A stretch of 64,000 bases of DNA from Pieris napi (Eukaryota > Arthropoda > Insecta > Lepidoptera > Pieridae). The translations under genes and the position numbers were made by a program. Positions 1 to 11,644 of the stretch are shown here, one piece after another. The stretch is from the NCBI RefSeq assembly GCF_905475465.1, contig NC_062254.1, forward strand, positions 1,632,001-1,696,000. Reading direction: 5' to 3'. Within the stretch, counting starts at the first letter, position 1; the number at the start of each line of letters is the position of its first letter. Below the pieces are notes generated by a model. That model saw only the letters and a program-made list of their open reading frames with translations. It ran no database searches and was not told the DNA's origin.

Positions 1-1358
1 AAACTTTTATCGTTTCACTTGACTTGAAGATGTACAAGTAGCCCACCTCTGCAAAGGAGACAACATTGAACCTTATTGCTTTCACTGAAAGTTCAATTTG
101 ATTATTAAAAGGTTACAGTGCACTAATTGTATTGCATACATAAGAGATGGTATGCCTTTGGTAGAAGAAACTATACTACGTAATTTCCTATACAATAATT
201 TAAAATACATTATTCCTGTATGTCTAAATCAACTTTTCTTCTTCTCAGTCGCATTCTACATTGCTGAAGGTGGAAGGAAGGTCTCGTCACTGAATGGTGC
301 CCGCTGCCCTGCTGTATCTCTTCACTTTGTTCGTCGTTTAGTCACACCACCGGGTTGGTGATCTGCACCTTGCCAACGAAAACCAGCTTATACAAGACAA
401 AAGAGCTCTTTTATAGCACGAACTCTGGCATTACTATGAATATGTAATTAATTAAATATTAATAATTTATTGGCAAAGTGTTAAGACTTTTAAACCTAAG
501 CTTCCACCATTATTCACCATCACCTAGCCAGAATACCCCTCTTTAACATCCAATGGCGACAGTGTCAGCGATCTAGACCTTGCTGTTGTTTTTGTACGCA
601 ACTCCAAATTTTCGGATATGAGAGAACTAGATCGAATTTTCTGCAATAACGTTGTGATCGGTATCGCCCATGCTATTGGAATATATATATTGTATATATA
701 TATATAGAGTACGGGCGCAGATTCGGAATCATAAAGTTTTCAGGTCCTAGCCGCCTCACTAACACAGCGGGAATAGTCCTTTAATTTTCACTTAATATTT
801 GTATTTATTTTAATAAATGTTTCCTTAATATGTCCAAATATATTATAAATTTAATAACCTACGTAATGTAACAATAACAAACTAAAAAGTTTTATGTTAA
901 ATCCACGTAAATTAAATGTATTGTGGCTTAAAGTTTTCTTATGGGATCAAGTCTATTTAGATATTCCCAATAAAAGCAAACTTTACACCGTAATATACGT
1001 AAACAACAATATATCTATATGATATCAATTAAAAAAGGTTACCAAACCCTGATTCTCTGAGGTGGTGTTGGGAATTACTTCAGACGCCAGCAATTGATTT
1101 ACAGATGGTATTGTGGGATAGTCATAATTGGTTGACCCATTTCGCAATTATGAAAACGCATTACGCATTGTGAAAGTCTATATAAGCGAGTAATTTCTAT
1201 GCGGATTTGTACAAGTATCCCCTAATGGGGACACATTTCTCTACGGTGATCAGCCTGTAGCTGATTCGTCATTAATTTATGGGATTTTTATTGAAGGGAT
1301 CGCGAGTTGCCAAAAAGATTAAAAGGTTGTATTCAGGACTCTAATTAAAATATATTGA
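1..1358. other. AT-rich non-coding DNA, nothing recognised
   Basis: No gene, RNA or repeat family that I recognise. A somewhat GC-richer patch lies at about 240-370 and another at 500-690, but the ORF across the first (98-361) starts at TTG, has no recognisable domain and is not convincing. A short AT dinucleotide tract lies near 680-706. Confidence 0.5.
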
Positions 1359-1359
1359 G

Positions 1360-1711
1360 CAGTATTGGCCTAGTGGCTTCAGCGTGCGACTGTCACCCCT
1401 GAGGTCGTAGGTTCGAGCCCCAGCTGTGCACCAATGGACTTTCTTTCTATACGCGATTAATATTCGCTCGAACGGTGAAGTAAAACATTGTGGAGGAAAC
1501 CGACTTGCGGACCCAAAAAGTCGACGGCGTGCGTCAGGCACAACAGGCTGATCACCTGCTTGCCTATTAAGCTGGCCATAGACCTAGAGAGAGTCAAGAC
1601 CGACTGCAACATGCGGTCCGTCTATGGCCACACTTAGATTAACAAATGAACATGAAACAAATGACTACAGAAATCTGAGACCCAGACCTAAAGAGGTTGT
1701 AGCGGCACTGG
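1360..1711 (+). mobile_element. SINE-1 copy (tRNA-derived), with internal insertion
   Basis: tRNA-like head with A-box-like (TGGCCTAGTGGC) and B-box-like (GGTTCGAGCCC) pol III promoter motifs near 1366 and 1411. The body is shared with at least nine other copies in the window, and the element ends in the family's terminal sequence (GGTTGTAGCGGCACTG). The family is found on both strands. The copy is interrupted at about 1570-1636 by a short inverted-repeat insertion that no other copy has. Confidence 0.85.
1573..1630. repeat. Tiny inverted-repeat insertion inside SINE-1
   Basis: An 11-bp perfect inverted repeat (TGGCCATAGAC at 1573-1583, GTCTATGGCCA at 1620-1630) encloses about 36 bp. Comparison with other SINE-1 copies shows that this block is extra. 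TTA occurs near both edges, which would fit a PIF/Harbinger-type target duplication, but the exact boundary is not certain. Confidence 0.6.
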
Positions 1712-2134
1712 TTTTTTTAATTTTTCCTTATTAAATCAAGTCAAAATATGTAGCGTTAAATGTACCCTAAACTTTTAGCCAGCTTCTTTGTATTTGATAC
1801 GCACATGTGCGTTAAACATACACTCATATATCACGAAATAGGGAGGGTCGGTTTGACATACGTGTCGAAAAGTGATATTTTGTGTCATTATCGACACAAT
1901 GATGTATTTAAATACAGGGACGAACTAGAATACTTTACAAAAGTATTTCAAATAAAATAAACCTTATATATTATTTTGTATTGCATCACAATTCATGAAT
2001 CCGTGAGATTAGCTTTTTATTTATTTTATAATAAAAAAACTGTATTATTTCAGATTGATGATTGGATATTTTTTATAAGATTTGTTTATGCACTCCTTGC
2101 ACTTTACCCATCATATTTCTTTTTTTAGTTTTTG

Positions 2135-2292
2135 CCTTACTAGGGTGGCCTGGAAGAGATCGCTTGTTAGCGAAAAGGCCGCCCGTTGCATCTCTTATAA
2201 TTTTGATGTATTATGTTATTTGGTTTTTATATAAATGTACCACTTTACAACACATATATATGTTGTTGAGTAAAAATAATAACTAAGTAGAA
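2135..2292 (+). mobile_element. LINE 3'-end fragment (ggtggcctggaagagatcgc family)
   Basis: The stretch around 2142-2205 matches, in reverse complement, part of 4600-4680 (GGCCGCCCGTTGC and the AGATCGCTTGT-type core), so it is a dispersed repeat. I associate this core with a lepidopteran LINE 3' untranslated tail. The ORF through it (2062-2286) is probably chance. Confidence 0.5.
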
Positions 2293-3006
2293 TAAATTTT
2301 AGTGTCATACCACAGTAATACTTTTATTTTATTAGCAAGCAGATAATATAGAGAAGTGAAATGTTATGTCAATCGGCTATGCTAAGCTTTTCTTCTATGC
2401 GAAGTTATTTATTTTAATTGCTATAAGGTTATGCAGTTATTATAAATGTTAACACTTTGTTTTATACAATGAGTTATAATCAATATTTCTTATTTCTTTA
2501 TTTAGCCGTACCAACAACTCCCAAGTTAAGAAGAAAAAGGAAGCAATTTACCAAATAGAAATAAGGTGTGGACTTGATGTGATAGTGAAGATACAATTTT
2601 TTAAACTAAAAATAACAATAAAAAGAACTTTATAATCCTAAAAGCCTTTCATGTACTCGGACGGTCCAAAAGTATCCATTTCGTTCATATTTCTCTAGCT
2701 ATCGAGTTTAAAAGTCTACTATAATAATGGCAACTAAATGAGGCACCAAAATTATACGTCGAGTACGTATCTGGCGGCACGTGCAATCCATTCACAAATC
2801 TACGATAATATGAACGGAGCGTTTAACGATAGAAAAAAACCTGCATCTGTTGTTAATGCCATAAGTCTGCGCCCGCGTTGACGTGTCTCGTGTTTCTGAT
2901 TTTCTCAATTTGTAACATCAAAGACTTAATTGATAATTTTAGATCCCTTTTAATTATTTCTTAACCGTTTTCGGGTCGTAGTGAGTCGCTGAAAGAAAGC
3001 GTAGAG

Positions 3007-3231
3007 GTCAGCCCTGCGATTCTGTAACTCACACAGCGGTTTTCGCATCGGCGGTCGCTCTCAAATCAGTCGTGAAGCAGTCATTTTATGATTTGGCATT
3101 CTGATAAACAATAAAGTACAAGCTCCCACCTTTTCAGAATGCCAAATCATAAAATGACTGCTTCACGACTGATTTGAGAGCGACCGCCGATGCGAAAACC
3201 GCTGTGTGAGTTACAGAATCGCAGGGCTGGC
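3007..3231. mobile_element. Long-hairpin MITE, family M1 (full copy)
   Basis: Two arms of about 98 bp (3007-3104 and 3134-3231) are nearly perfect reverse complements around a loop of about 29 bp. The outer ends read CAGCCCTGCGATTCTGTAACTC. The same ends occur at 15682-15858 and 61053-61097 with different internal deletions, so this is a family of non-autonomous inverted-repeat transposons. No coding capacity. Confidence 0.9.
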
Positions 3232-3239
3232 CTAGGATT

Positions 3240-4595
3240 TAATTATAATGCCTAGACATTTAATAGAAATCGAAACCGCGGAGTTCCCATGTCTGTACAA
3301 TATGTTTTTTTTATTTTAGTAAAATGTTTGAAAAATGCTCATTATTTTGTTTTCTCTCACGCTTCTTTATTTTTTCTATAATTAATCCTTTTTATTTTTG
3401 GATTTAAATGATAGGGAACTGTTACAATTGAAATCATTGTTTTAATGATACCTTATTTATCGAAATCGGTAAGAAATGCTCTGCTGTGATCGGGAAGCTG
3501 GCAGAGCATTTTAGGATTTAGAAAAAAAAATATTTTCTGGAGTTAAATGTCCAGAACTCTTTCTAAAAACTATCAGGAACTATATAACTATTGAGTGTGC
3601 TGTCAGAACTCTACTCCACTCTTGAGCTCTGCTGGTAAGTGCTCTGCTAACTTCACAGACACCAGAACTAGTCTGTTGCACAGATTACCGTTAACAAAGA
3701 CGTTGCGCTTTCTGTTGAGTGGTCTCGACACTATAGACAAATTTATATGTTCGCAGAGTTTACAGTAGTGATATTATGCTTTTAATATTATATTTTATTT
3801 CGACATTATCGTATTGGCTTACTGTATTTTAGTCAGTAAAAACAAAAAATACATACAGCTTATTCGGTAGCTATATACGGTAGTGGGCTGATCGGTTTTA
3901 GAGAAAGCATTGTGGGGTGCCTTTCTCGAACCTAATTCGCTGTTTTGCTGATGATTTTTCTTTTTTTCTGCTTTAAGTACCAACAAATTTCTAGTTTTTT
4001 TTTATCTTATCTTGTATATGTTTTATTGTATTTTTTAATTTTTAATTTCTATTTTTTGTAAAACTTATGTTTACTTAAATTGTCATACATTTTAGATGGA
4101 AGATTTTGTAAAATAATCAGTAGATTTAGTTCTATGTAAGATGTCGTAAGCTTAATAAATAAATAAATATATATTTTTCTTCTTTTGTGTCTTACGAGAC
4201 TTTTGCATACAATGCAAACCAATACAGACGCACAACTTCGTTTGCACATACGCTTATTTCTGTCGTAATTAATTATATATTTTAATTATTGTGACACAGT
4301 TCTATAAATTGTGAATCTCTTTTAAGCCTACACATTTTACATAACTTCCGATGGCGTTGCTGTCAAAATGAGTGATAAATCAATGCCATAAATCAATTAG
4401 ACGGACCCGAATCTAATTGAATTTTGTTTTGGACTTTGGAATCGGGACGGCTAATGTTTAGTAGGAGTCAAATGAATGATGTCTAGTGTCGGGATGGATA
4501 ACATGGGAATGTGCGAATTAACAAATAAATTATTTATTTATACTTTATACCCTAATTCAAAAACATGCACATAACAAAAATAAAAAAAAACAGAT
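3240..4595. other. AT-rich non-coding DNA
   Basis: No recognised gene or repeat. The stretch 3470-3740 contains several repeats of the words AGAACTC and GCTCTGCT but no structure I can define. The 66-residue ORF at 4049-4249 on the minus strand is low-complexity and unsupported. Confidence 0.45.
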
Positions 4596-4599
4596 TATA

Positions 4600-4685
4600 A
4601 AAGTTATAAGGCAACGGGCGGCCTTATCGCTATTACAAGCGATTTCTTCTTAAGCGGAACAATGAAAAAGAAACACCTACAGAGG
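4600..4685 (-). mobile_element. LINE 3'-end fragment, same family as 2.14 kb
   Basis: Reads GGCAACGGGCGGCCTTATCGC on the plus strand, the reverse complement of the 2142-2205 core. Heavily truncated. Confidence 0.45.
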
Positions 4686-4689
4686 GTAG

Positions 4690-5850
4690 AGTACAAGTAA
4701 TGCAAAAAATTATAAACAAAAAAAACTCAAAATAACACGTTGCTATAACTAAAATAAAAAAAAGTAAAATCTAAAGATAAAATAACAATAATAATAAATT
4801 AAAATATGTAGAAACCAAAATTTAAAATACAATGAAAAGGATAACAGAGTCACCATAATTAATTAATCAGCAGATCTAATTACGAGGCAGATCGAAAATG
4901 ATCAAAACGACTGATTTAAAGACTGAGCTCGTCTAATATCAATAACTTCTATTAATTAAGAAAATTTAATACGTTTCGATTCTATATTTATTGTAGATTA
5001 AATGTGAAAAGATAAAAGAAAATATGCTCTGTCTACACTTTTATTGGAACCTTTTTTCCCTCTGTTTAATGTTTCGTCTTTATTGTATTTAACTATTTCT
5101 ATTCACTGTTTAGTTAATTAAAAATTTAAAGGAATTTGTACTGTGGTGTACTCTTCAGGCACTAAGGTTAAAGATAGTTTAAGTAGCTAACGTAACTTTT
5201 TGTACACTTTTAAAATGTTTAAGCAATAATAAAAATACCAATATAAGCTAAGACTACGTCCAAATTTCGTTTGTAATACAGGAAACTGCTTATTCTAAGT
5301 AGATAACAGTTAATATTGAATAAATCATAATTCAAAATAGGTCGATCACTGTCACAAACTTTCCAATTGGGCACAGAATCAATTTAGCCCATTAAAAAAT
5401 TGCTGACATCACCGTTTATTGTATTTATTGGGAGTTGAAATATGTTGAATTGAATTCAATTGGCTCGCGAAAAATATCTATTGTTATACCGAAGTATAGC
5501 GCAGTTGATTTGTTTAACGACGGAAGTGAGGAAAAACAAAATCCTTTTGAATTCTCGTTAACGCTTCAGATATCTCGTGGTAATTTTGAAATATTTGACC
5601 ACTTCTTTGTTGCCATCACATATAACTCTATATAAGAATATGTCGTAGGAGAAAACAAAATTGTTTTGAACTCTTAAGGAACTATGTTCGGTGAGATTTA
5701 GTAATTTTGAGATTTCTTTCTATTTTTGTTGTCGTCACAAAAATATGAAATATATGTAGTAGATAGTTAGTGAAGGTTTAATTTTAGGATCAAATCTTAT
5801 AGATGCTACTCGAAAGAACGTTACTAGCCTGTTATAACTAACTGTTATTA
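4690..5850. other. AT-rich non-coding DNA
   Basis: Nothing recognised. The 66-residue ORF at 5435-5635 has no recognisable motif, and the surrounding sequence has no signal for a transcript. Confidence 0.45.
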
Positions 5851-5854
5851 GTAA

Positions 5855-6198
5855 CTAGTGGATCAGACATCCACCCTATACAATTAAAAAAATCTAATAA
5901 TGTAAATAATTCTCGACTCGACTTGAACACCAAAAAATTTCATCACAACCTGTTCAGCCGTCTAGGAGTTTAATTACAAACACATGCACTGAAGATTTAT
6001 GTATATATACCAGCTGTTTATTTGCTGTATAAATAAATAACCTAGATACCGACAGCAGCACCATCTGCCGTGCTGATTTGTGAATCTAAGCCATCCAGGG
6101 CGCCACCCAAACGAAAAAAAAATTCTTTCAAATCTGTCCAGCTATTTACGAGGAGTTCAGTGACATACACACGTACTGTAGAATTATATTTATATAGA
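5855..6198 (-). mobile_element. Non-autonomous Helitron-like element, both ends visible
   Basis: Read on the minus strand, the element begins TCTATATAAAT at 6198 and ends CTAG at 5855. It is flanked by A before the TC and T after the CTAG, as expected for rolling-circle insertion between A and T without target duplication. Immediately before the end is a perfect hairpin, GTGGAT...ATCCAC, the position expected for a Helitron terminator. Its interior (GGCGCCCTGGATGG, GGCAGATGGTGCTGC) matches the element ending at 54817. No Rep/helicase coding capacity, so it would have moved in trans. Confidence 0.75.
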
Positions 6199-6510
6199 TA
6201 AAACGTAATTTTACGATAGAAATATGGCGGTCAAAAAACTTTTTCAGAGTTTGGTAAATGTCAAAGTTTAATATATTTTTGGTTACATTAGGGACCGAAA
6301 TAAATAGAAAAACTAATGTTTGCTTTGAGGAATGAAGCTATAAATATACAAAAGCTTAGTAAGCTAAACAATGCCTGAGGTATTTTGAGGCGGGTCTCAA
6401 ATAACTAATAACATTGAACTTCCAGCCATTTCTCAGAACGCAGATTTCAAACATGTTAGTATAATGTATAAGTTACTAGCTGGGAATCAAGTTTATGGAT
6501 CTCCAAAAAA

Positions 6511-6692
6511 AAAGAGTGGCGGAGAGTTAATTGCCAGTTCTTCTCTTCCGTTCTACGCCCTTGATTTGAGAACTCGCAGTAAATGTAAAATTAGAAGCAT
6601 TTAATGTATATTTCTTTTTTGACGCTCATAAGTGTACATTGTGTTACCTACATGAATAAATGATTTTTGACTTTTGACTTTTTGACCATTAT
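6511..6692 (+). mobile_element. Retroposon tail family B (gtggcggagagtt)
   Basis: Shares GTGGCGGAGAGTT, CCAGTTCTTCTCTTCCGTTC and GAATAAATGATTTTTGA with copies at 32.07, 36.79, 40.90, 42.32 and 49.01 kb. It ends in a short-period tail (TTTTGACTTTTGAC) after an AATAAA-like signal, which suggests the 3' end of a non-LTR retrotransposon. Confidence 0.7.
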
Positions 6693-6752
6693 AATCCTAT
6701 AAAAGTACCTACTGATACCAAACCATTATTCGTTTAATTGATAATTTTTAGT

Positions 6753-6922
6753 GCAAGTATTTCCGAACCAATTCGAAATTTTAATTAGGGTCCCTCGAAA
6801 AAAGAGCGTACCGATTCTTAAAAGGCCGGCAACATATCGCGAGCCCGTGAGAGTGTCCATGGGTGGTATCACTGGACATCAGGTGAGTCTTATGCCCGTT
6901 TACCCCCTGTTCTATAAAAAAG
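6753..6922 (+). mobile_element. LINE-A 3' fragment
   Basis: 5'-truncated tail of a LINE-A element. The frame reads VFPNQFE at the start, then KKSVPILKRPA and the ending CCCGTTTACCCCCTGT followed by A-rich sequence. Full-frame copies elsewhere encode FLPRTT..WNQLPTEVFPNQFDLGSFKKRAY, the C-terminus typical of insect Jockey/CR1-like reverse transcriptase ORFs. Confidence 0.8.
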
Positions 6923-6929
6923 TAGATTA

Positions 6930-8990
6930 TAAGGTTCTTCGACTCTGCCACGTTCACGTATATCCAATGTTTTAAATCCAGGAAGGAAGTTTATACATAA
7001 TTATAAAATAATCCAAAATTGATTAACCTCAAGGGCAGTAAAGAGTGACCGGCCATTGGTAAATTGTAAATTATTCGACGAGCAGTTAATACAGAAACCC
7101 AATTAGTATTGACGCCCCGTAGTATTGCATTCCGGCGAAAGTCAAAAATGTATGGTAATAATATTATATTAAAATCGGGGCTAAGCATGGAAGCGTAAAG
7201 TCACTTTCGTATTTATTGTTAATTTGCATAATATATATTAAGCCACATATAATTCGCGCTTTAATTCATTATCATATATTCACTGCGAGGTATACCTATA
7301 TATGTATATATCAGAAGAACTTCATAACACATACCGCAGACATTAGAAATTAATTCATTTTAACTATGTGATTTGAATATAACATTGAATAATTTCATAT
7401 ATAATTAAATTATTTGACTTTACAATTTTTTTAACCTACAAAGTTATAATAAAAATTATAAAAATTTTTTTTAAACAAATTTTAAAAGTTTTCCCTGTGG
7501 CAGTATTTCCTCGTTGTATTGCGATAATTATTCGTTGAGCGAGGAAAGCACCAGCTCTGAGGTCACCATAAAATTAGGTTAAGGAAATTCTAAATACAAA
7601 TTATGCGTATGTAGCATAATTAAACGATAAAACATTAATTAAATTATTTAATAAAAAACTTATATACATATTTGAATTTTATGGACAAATAAATAATGAA
7701 AAATGTGAATGTTATATTTTATTTCTGTCAAGGACAATTTTCACTGTGCTGTTTAATTAACGATCATTATTTAATTCGTTTTTACGTGAGAGAATCGATG
7801 TATGCAACGTTTTTACAATTAGGTATATAGCTCTCCTCTAGATTTTGATTTAGACTTTTTGATATTAAATAATTGGTCAATCATTTATTAAAAGGACAAT
7901 TAACTTTGTTAATATATGAATTGAATTTATCTTGTTATTACTATAATTATTCTTTAAACTTAAACTTAAGTGTCCAGATATCGAGATATATATAATAGTC
8001 GAATAAAAATAAACATAACTAAGCAGGCTCTCGTAATAGAAAAAATATAGATTTCTGTACTGAAAGGTTGGTATTAAAGCGTTCCGTGGGCGTATTTGGA
8101 ACTAAACGGTAACACAAACGTGCACGTTGTTTATTTAAGCGTATACTTAATAGCGTATACGTATTGACGTACACGAACACTTGACGAAACTATCCAACAG
8201 TTCGTGTTAGGGCCTCTGTGTCTAATGGTTAAAGATTGAATTAAAATCATGATAAATTCATAGAAATTATTCATCGTATTAGATAAAATGCTTTAAGCAC
8301 GTGTTCTTACAATGAGAGGCTACTTCTCTAAGTCTCTATATTTACAAGTTTTAAAACTTAAAGACATTAATGCAATTTATTAAATATTAATGAGAGACCA
8401 CGCTGTCCACTGTCGTAATTTAATTGTGATTTTCGCTCGTAATACCTCATCAGAAATGCAACCTTGGTATATAAAATCTTATGTTAACGATTCGAAAAGG
8501 AACAATAAAAAATATTACTAATTACGACATGCCGGCCGGTTGCCGGTGTAATGATAAGAATATTTAATTTTTTCCTTAGATTTTTAATTACCGAAATTTT
8601 AAGTGTGTTTTGCTAAAGTTACCTATATAATACACAAAAAGACATATATTTGTTAAAACAATCAAAGCCTTGCATAGAATATGTCATATATTTTTACTCT
8701 ATAATCGAAAAGAAAGCTATCAATAGATATTGCTATTTATATTTTCAGTTCAGCAAAATTAATATTGTTTTCAATATACGCTTACACAATTGGTATGATT
8801 AAATTATATTTTTAATAACAATAATAGATTACAATAAGTAATGTAACACTATACAAACGAGTGAAAACCCGATCGGTTCGTTAGTTTAAATATTTATTCT
8901 TGAGCCTTTAAACGTTGATATTATATTTTAAATCCTTATTATAAAATCTACAAACCGTAAACACCTGAAACACATAAACACTTAGTTATA
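6930..8990. other. AT-rich non-coding DNA
   Basis: About 2 kb of very AT-rich sequence with no recognised gene or repeat. If the promoter candidate at 9.0-9.19 kb is real, this would be the start of that gene's first intron. A small GC-richer stretch lies at 8,080-8,215. Confidence 0.45.
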
Positions 8991-8995
8991 TTTAC

Positions 8996-9186
8996 CTTTT
9001 CGCTCACGTAACACTTCACAAACACTAATAAATATTATTTCGCGAAAAGTCCGATCGAAAACGCGAACAAGCGGCGCGTGCTTACACCACAATGTCTAAA
9101 ACAGAACTGGCTACCGTAGGCTGTTGCTGATTAACGAAAGATAAATTTTCAGCGTGTCGCGGATGACGTAAGCTTTATATTTTATA
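8996..9186 (-). promoter_or_regulatory. Candidate core promoter and non-coding first exon
   Basis: On the minus strand a TATAAAA box lies at 9186-9180 with a CRE-like TTACGTCA word just downstream. About 30 bp past the box begins a GC-enriched stretch (CACGCGCCGCTTGTTCGCG) without any ATG, ending in GTGAGCGAAAAG followed by GTAAAT. That is a good splice donor, with the exon ending at 8996. TATA spacing, locally raised GC/CpG in AT-rich surroundings and a donor together look like a 5' UTR exon. No downstream coding exon is visible in the window, so the gene would extend left beyond coordinate 1 or the call is wrong. Confidence 0.35.
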
Positions 9187-9199
9187 GCTCCCCCAAGTA

Positions 9200-9804
9200 T
9201 TCAATGGAATTCTTCATTAATAATATAGGAGGTATATAGGTCGGGTTTCTTAATGATATGTGAAGATCTTGGAGGCTGTCTGGGATAAGTAGAGAGATCT
9301 AGAACAGAGATCTAGATCTAGAACAGATGGGTGACATTTAAAGAAGAGAGTAAGTGAAGTATAAACATAGACATGACATTTATTACTAGCAAAAACACAC
9401 ACACAAAATAACAATAATCAAAGAAAAATGAGAGATATCAAAAACAATAAAAAAAATTACCCTTTTCCCATTCGGTTCGTTTCAAGTGTGTGCTGTGGTT
9501 GTAATTAGCCCTGGCTCAGCATTATGCTGAGGAGCAGAATGTTCCAAAGCGCTGGTCATTCTGCCAGAGACCACAGCAGCTAGTTTGCACCTCAGTCGCA
9601 AAAAAAGGAAGAAAGGAATGTAATAAATACTAATTATATTATATTAAATAAATATTACCAGTGTACGTAATGAAGTCTTGTGTAAAGGTGTATAGTAAAA
9701 TTAATAAAAATGTAAATTAAATTAAATTAAACGTTAAAAGTAAGAATAATTGTTAAGAAGTAGATAAGTAATCTTTTTAAAGTATTAAGTGTTAAGTATG
9801 AAGG
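9200..9804. other. Non-coding DNA with short unassigned repeat-like block
   Basis: At 9290-9330 the word AGATCTAGAACAGA is locally repeated. At about 9495-9600 there is a GC-richer block (CCTGGCTCAGCATTATGCTGAG, with CTCAGCATTATGCTGAG as a small palindrome) that may be part of a mobile element I cannot name. Otherwise AT-rich. Confidence 0.4.
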
Positions 9805-9950
9805 GAGGAAGCTCATCTGATGTTAACTGATACCAGTCATGGTCACTCTCAATGCCAGAGAGCTCGCGAGTATGCTGCCGGCCTTTTAAGAATTTGTATG
9901 CTGGTTCCACATAGAGGTGGCGGCAAAAACTGCCTTAAAACCGCTCAGCC
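9805..9950 (-). mobile_element. LINE-A 3' fragment
   Basis: Reverse complement of the LINE-A tail: GAGGAAGCTCATCTGATGTTAA at the 3' edge, then GCCGGCCTTTTAAG and GGTTCCACATAGAGGTGG. Truncated on the 5' side and without an intact frame. Confidence 0.75.
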
Positions 9951-10480
9951 ATGAAAGCCGAGGTGATACGAAACAGGAATCGTACTATAAATTGGTGAAC
10001 CTTACTAAAATCCGTTCACATTATCGAATTTATCACGTGTATACACGCGACCGGTGAACTTTATAATATGTAAGGATTCAATATGTTATTTATATGTGAC
10101 TATGTGCCAAATTATAATGACCGATAAGTCAGATATCGTAAGATAACAAGCACTGTTCTATATTTGAAAACGAAAATGGCGAGTGCGAATCTTGTCAACG
10201 TAAATGGAACTGAAGTTAGCAAACTTTAGTTTACGCGAGTACTCTTGAATCTTCATCTCCAAAAAATAAATTACATAATTTACAAAACACGACATTTCGT
10301 GTGAGCAATCATAGTCAGCGGGAGACAGCTTCGTATAATAATTTGAAGCTGTGTATGTTGCGATATTTTAAGAAATTGTCCAACAAATAATCGGTCCAGA
10401 GGGGTTTATTTTATTGTTGTGCTGTCTACACTTTTTGAAATCGGTCGGTAGTTCTTGAGTTTATTTAACGAATGTAACTG

Positions 10481-10636
10481 TTAACGTAAAATTGTAAATA
10501 CCGTTAGATTGTAATCTATCTCGCGAGATTATAAACTGTCGAAAGATTGTGAACTCAAGGTACTGCTTACAATTTAACGTATTATTATTCGGTAGATTAT
10601 AATCTATCGAAGTGAAATCGTCAAATTGTGAAACGG
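10481..10636. mobile_element. Half copy (one arm) of foldback element M2
   Basis: Matches one arm of the 16702-17098 foldback nearly base for base, starting TTAACGTAAAATTGTAAA and ending CAAATTGTGAAACGG. The TTAA at the outer edge is also present at the right end of the other copy, so TTAA is the likely target site. The second arm is missing here. Confidence 0.75.
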
Positions 10637-10650
10637 TACGCACCTCGCGC

Positions 10651-10708
10651 GCTGATTGGTTGAACGGTATATGCCACGCGCTGATTGGTTGAACGGAATA
10701 TGCCATGG
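10651..10708 (+). repeat. 29-bp tandem duplication
   Basis: Two consecutive units beginning GCTGATTGGTTGAACGG at 10651 and 10680 differ by about one base. The repeat directly adjoins the M2 arm, so it may be part of that element's variable interior. Confidence 0.8.
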
Positions 10709-10849
10709 TAGCGACCATATTTGTTTGTTAATTCGTTTGTTGTTGAATGTAAACAAACGGTGTTTTGGTAAATGTAAATTGATGTCGTCTTGAAAGTAAC
10801 TCACAGCTTTAGGATGTTGAAAGTGAACGTGAAAAGTTATATATATATT

Positions 10850-11098
10850 ACAACCTTTTAGGTCTGGGCCTCAGATTTCTGTATCTGTTTCATGACTTGG
10901 CAATCTAATAGACAAGTAGGTGACCAGCCTCCTGTGTCTGACACACGTCGTCGTTTTTGGGTCCAAGACAAGCCGGTTTCCACACGATGTTTTCTTTCAA
11001 CGGGCGAATGTTTAATGCGCACATAGAAAGAAAGTCCATTGGTGCACAGCCAGGGATCGAACCTACGACCTCAGGGATGATAGTCGCACGCTGAAACC
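10850..11098 (-). mobile_element. SINE-1 copy
   Basis: Reverse-orientation copy running from ACAACCTTTTAGGTCTGGGCC to CGCACGCTGAAACC. It retains the B-box-like region (complement of GGTTCGATCCC) near 11055. The head is slightly shortened. Confidence 0.85.
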
Positions 11099-11099
11099 G

Positions 11100-11640
11100 A
11101 TTTATAAACCGTCTTATTTAAGAGCATTTCTTTAGCTTTTCTATGTGAAACTATTTAAAACAATTTCGTTTTAAAAATGCCCACTTTCTATGAATAGCTA
11201 TTAAACAAAATGTGAAAATTGTTAGCATAGCTGTATTTATTTTTCCTTGACACAACAAATAGAATGACAATTTCTAAACGTATCTCACGATGTAACTTTT
11301 AAAATACAAACACAACTCAATAGTATTTTTAAAAAGGTTGGCAATGCATTAGATTTGTCTGTCCATGCATGACTTCATTAATCATCACGGGAGACATCAT
11401 ATAAAAGAAATCGTTACATATATACATGTCTATATGGTATTAGCTTAATCTATGATAGACATTTTTTTATTTATAAAAATAAAAAATATATTCAGCCGCC
11501 AATTAGAACTATCGGAACAATACTTGAATAAAACACGCCTCTATAATTTGTGGATATTTTTAATACATTGTCTCTTCACTTTATGATCTAGCCTAACTTA
11601 AGACTATTAATTAATGTAAGTTAACATAAGAAACTTCCCA
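11100..11640. other. AT-rich non-coding DNA
   Basis: Nothing recognised. Confidence 0.4.
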
Positions 11641-11644
11641 ATAG

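Noticed and set aside
98..361. 87-codon ORF near the window start
   Set aside because: Starts at TTG, has no recognisable domain, and lies in unstructured AT-rich sequence.
1361..1435. tRNA gene at the SINE-1 head
   Set aside because: The same head occurs in many copies with a common body; it is a tRNA-derived SINE.
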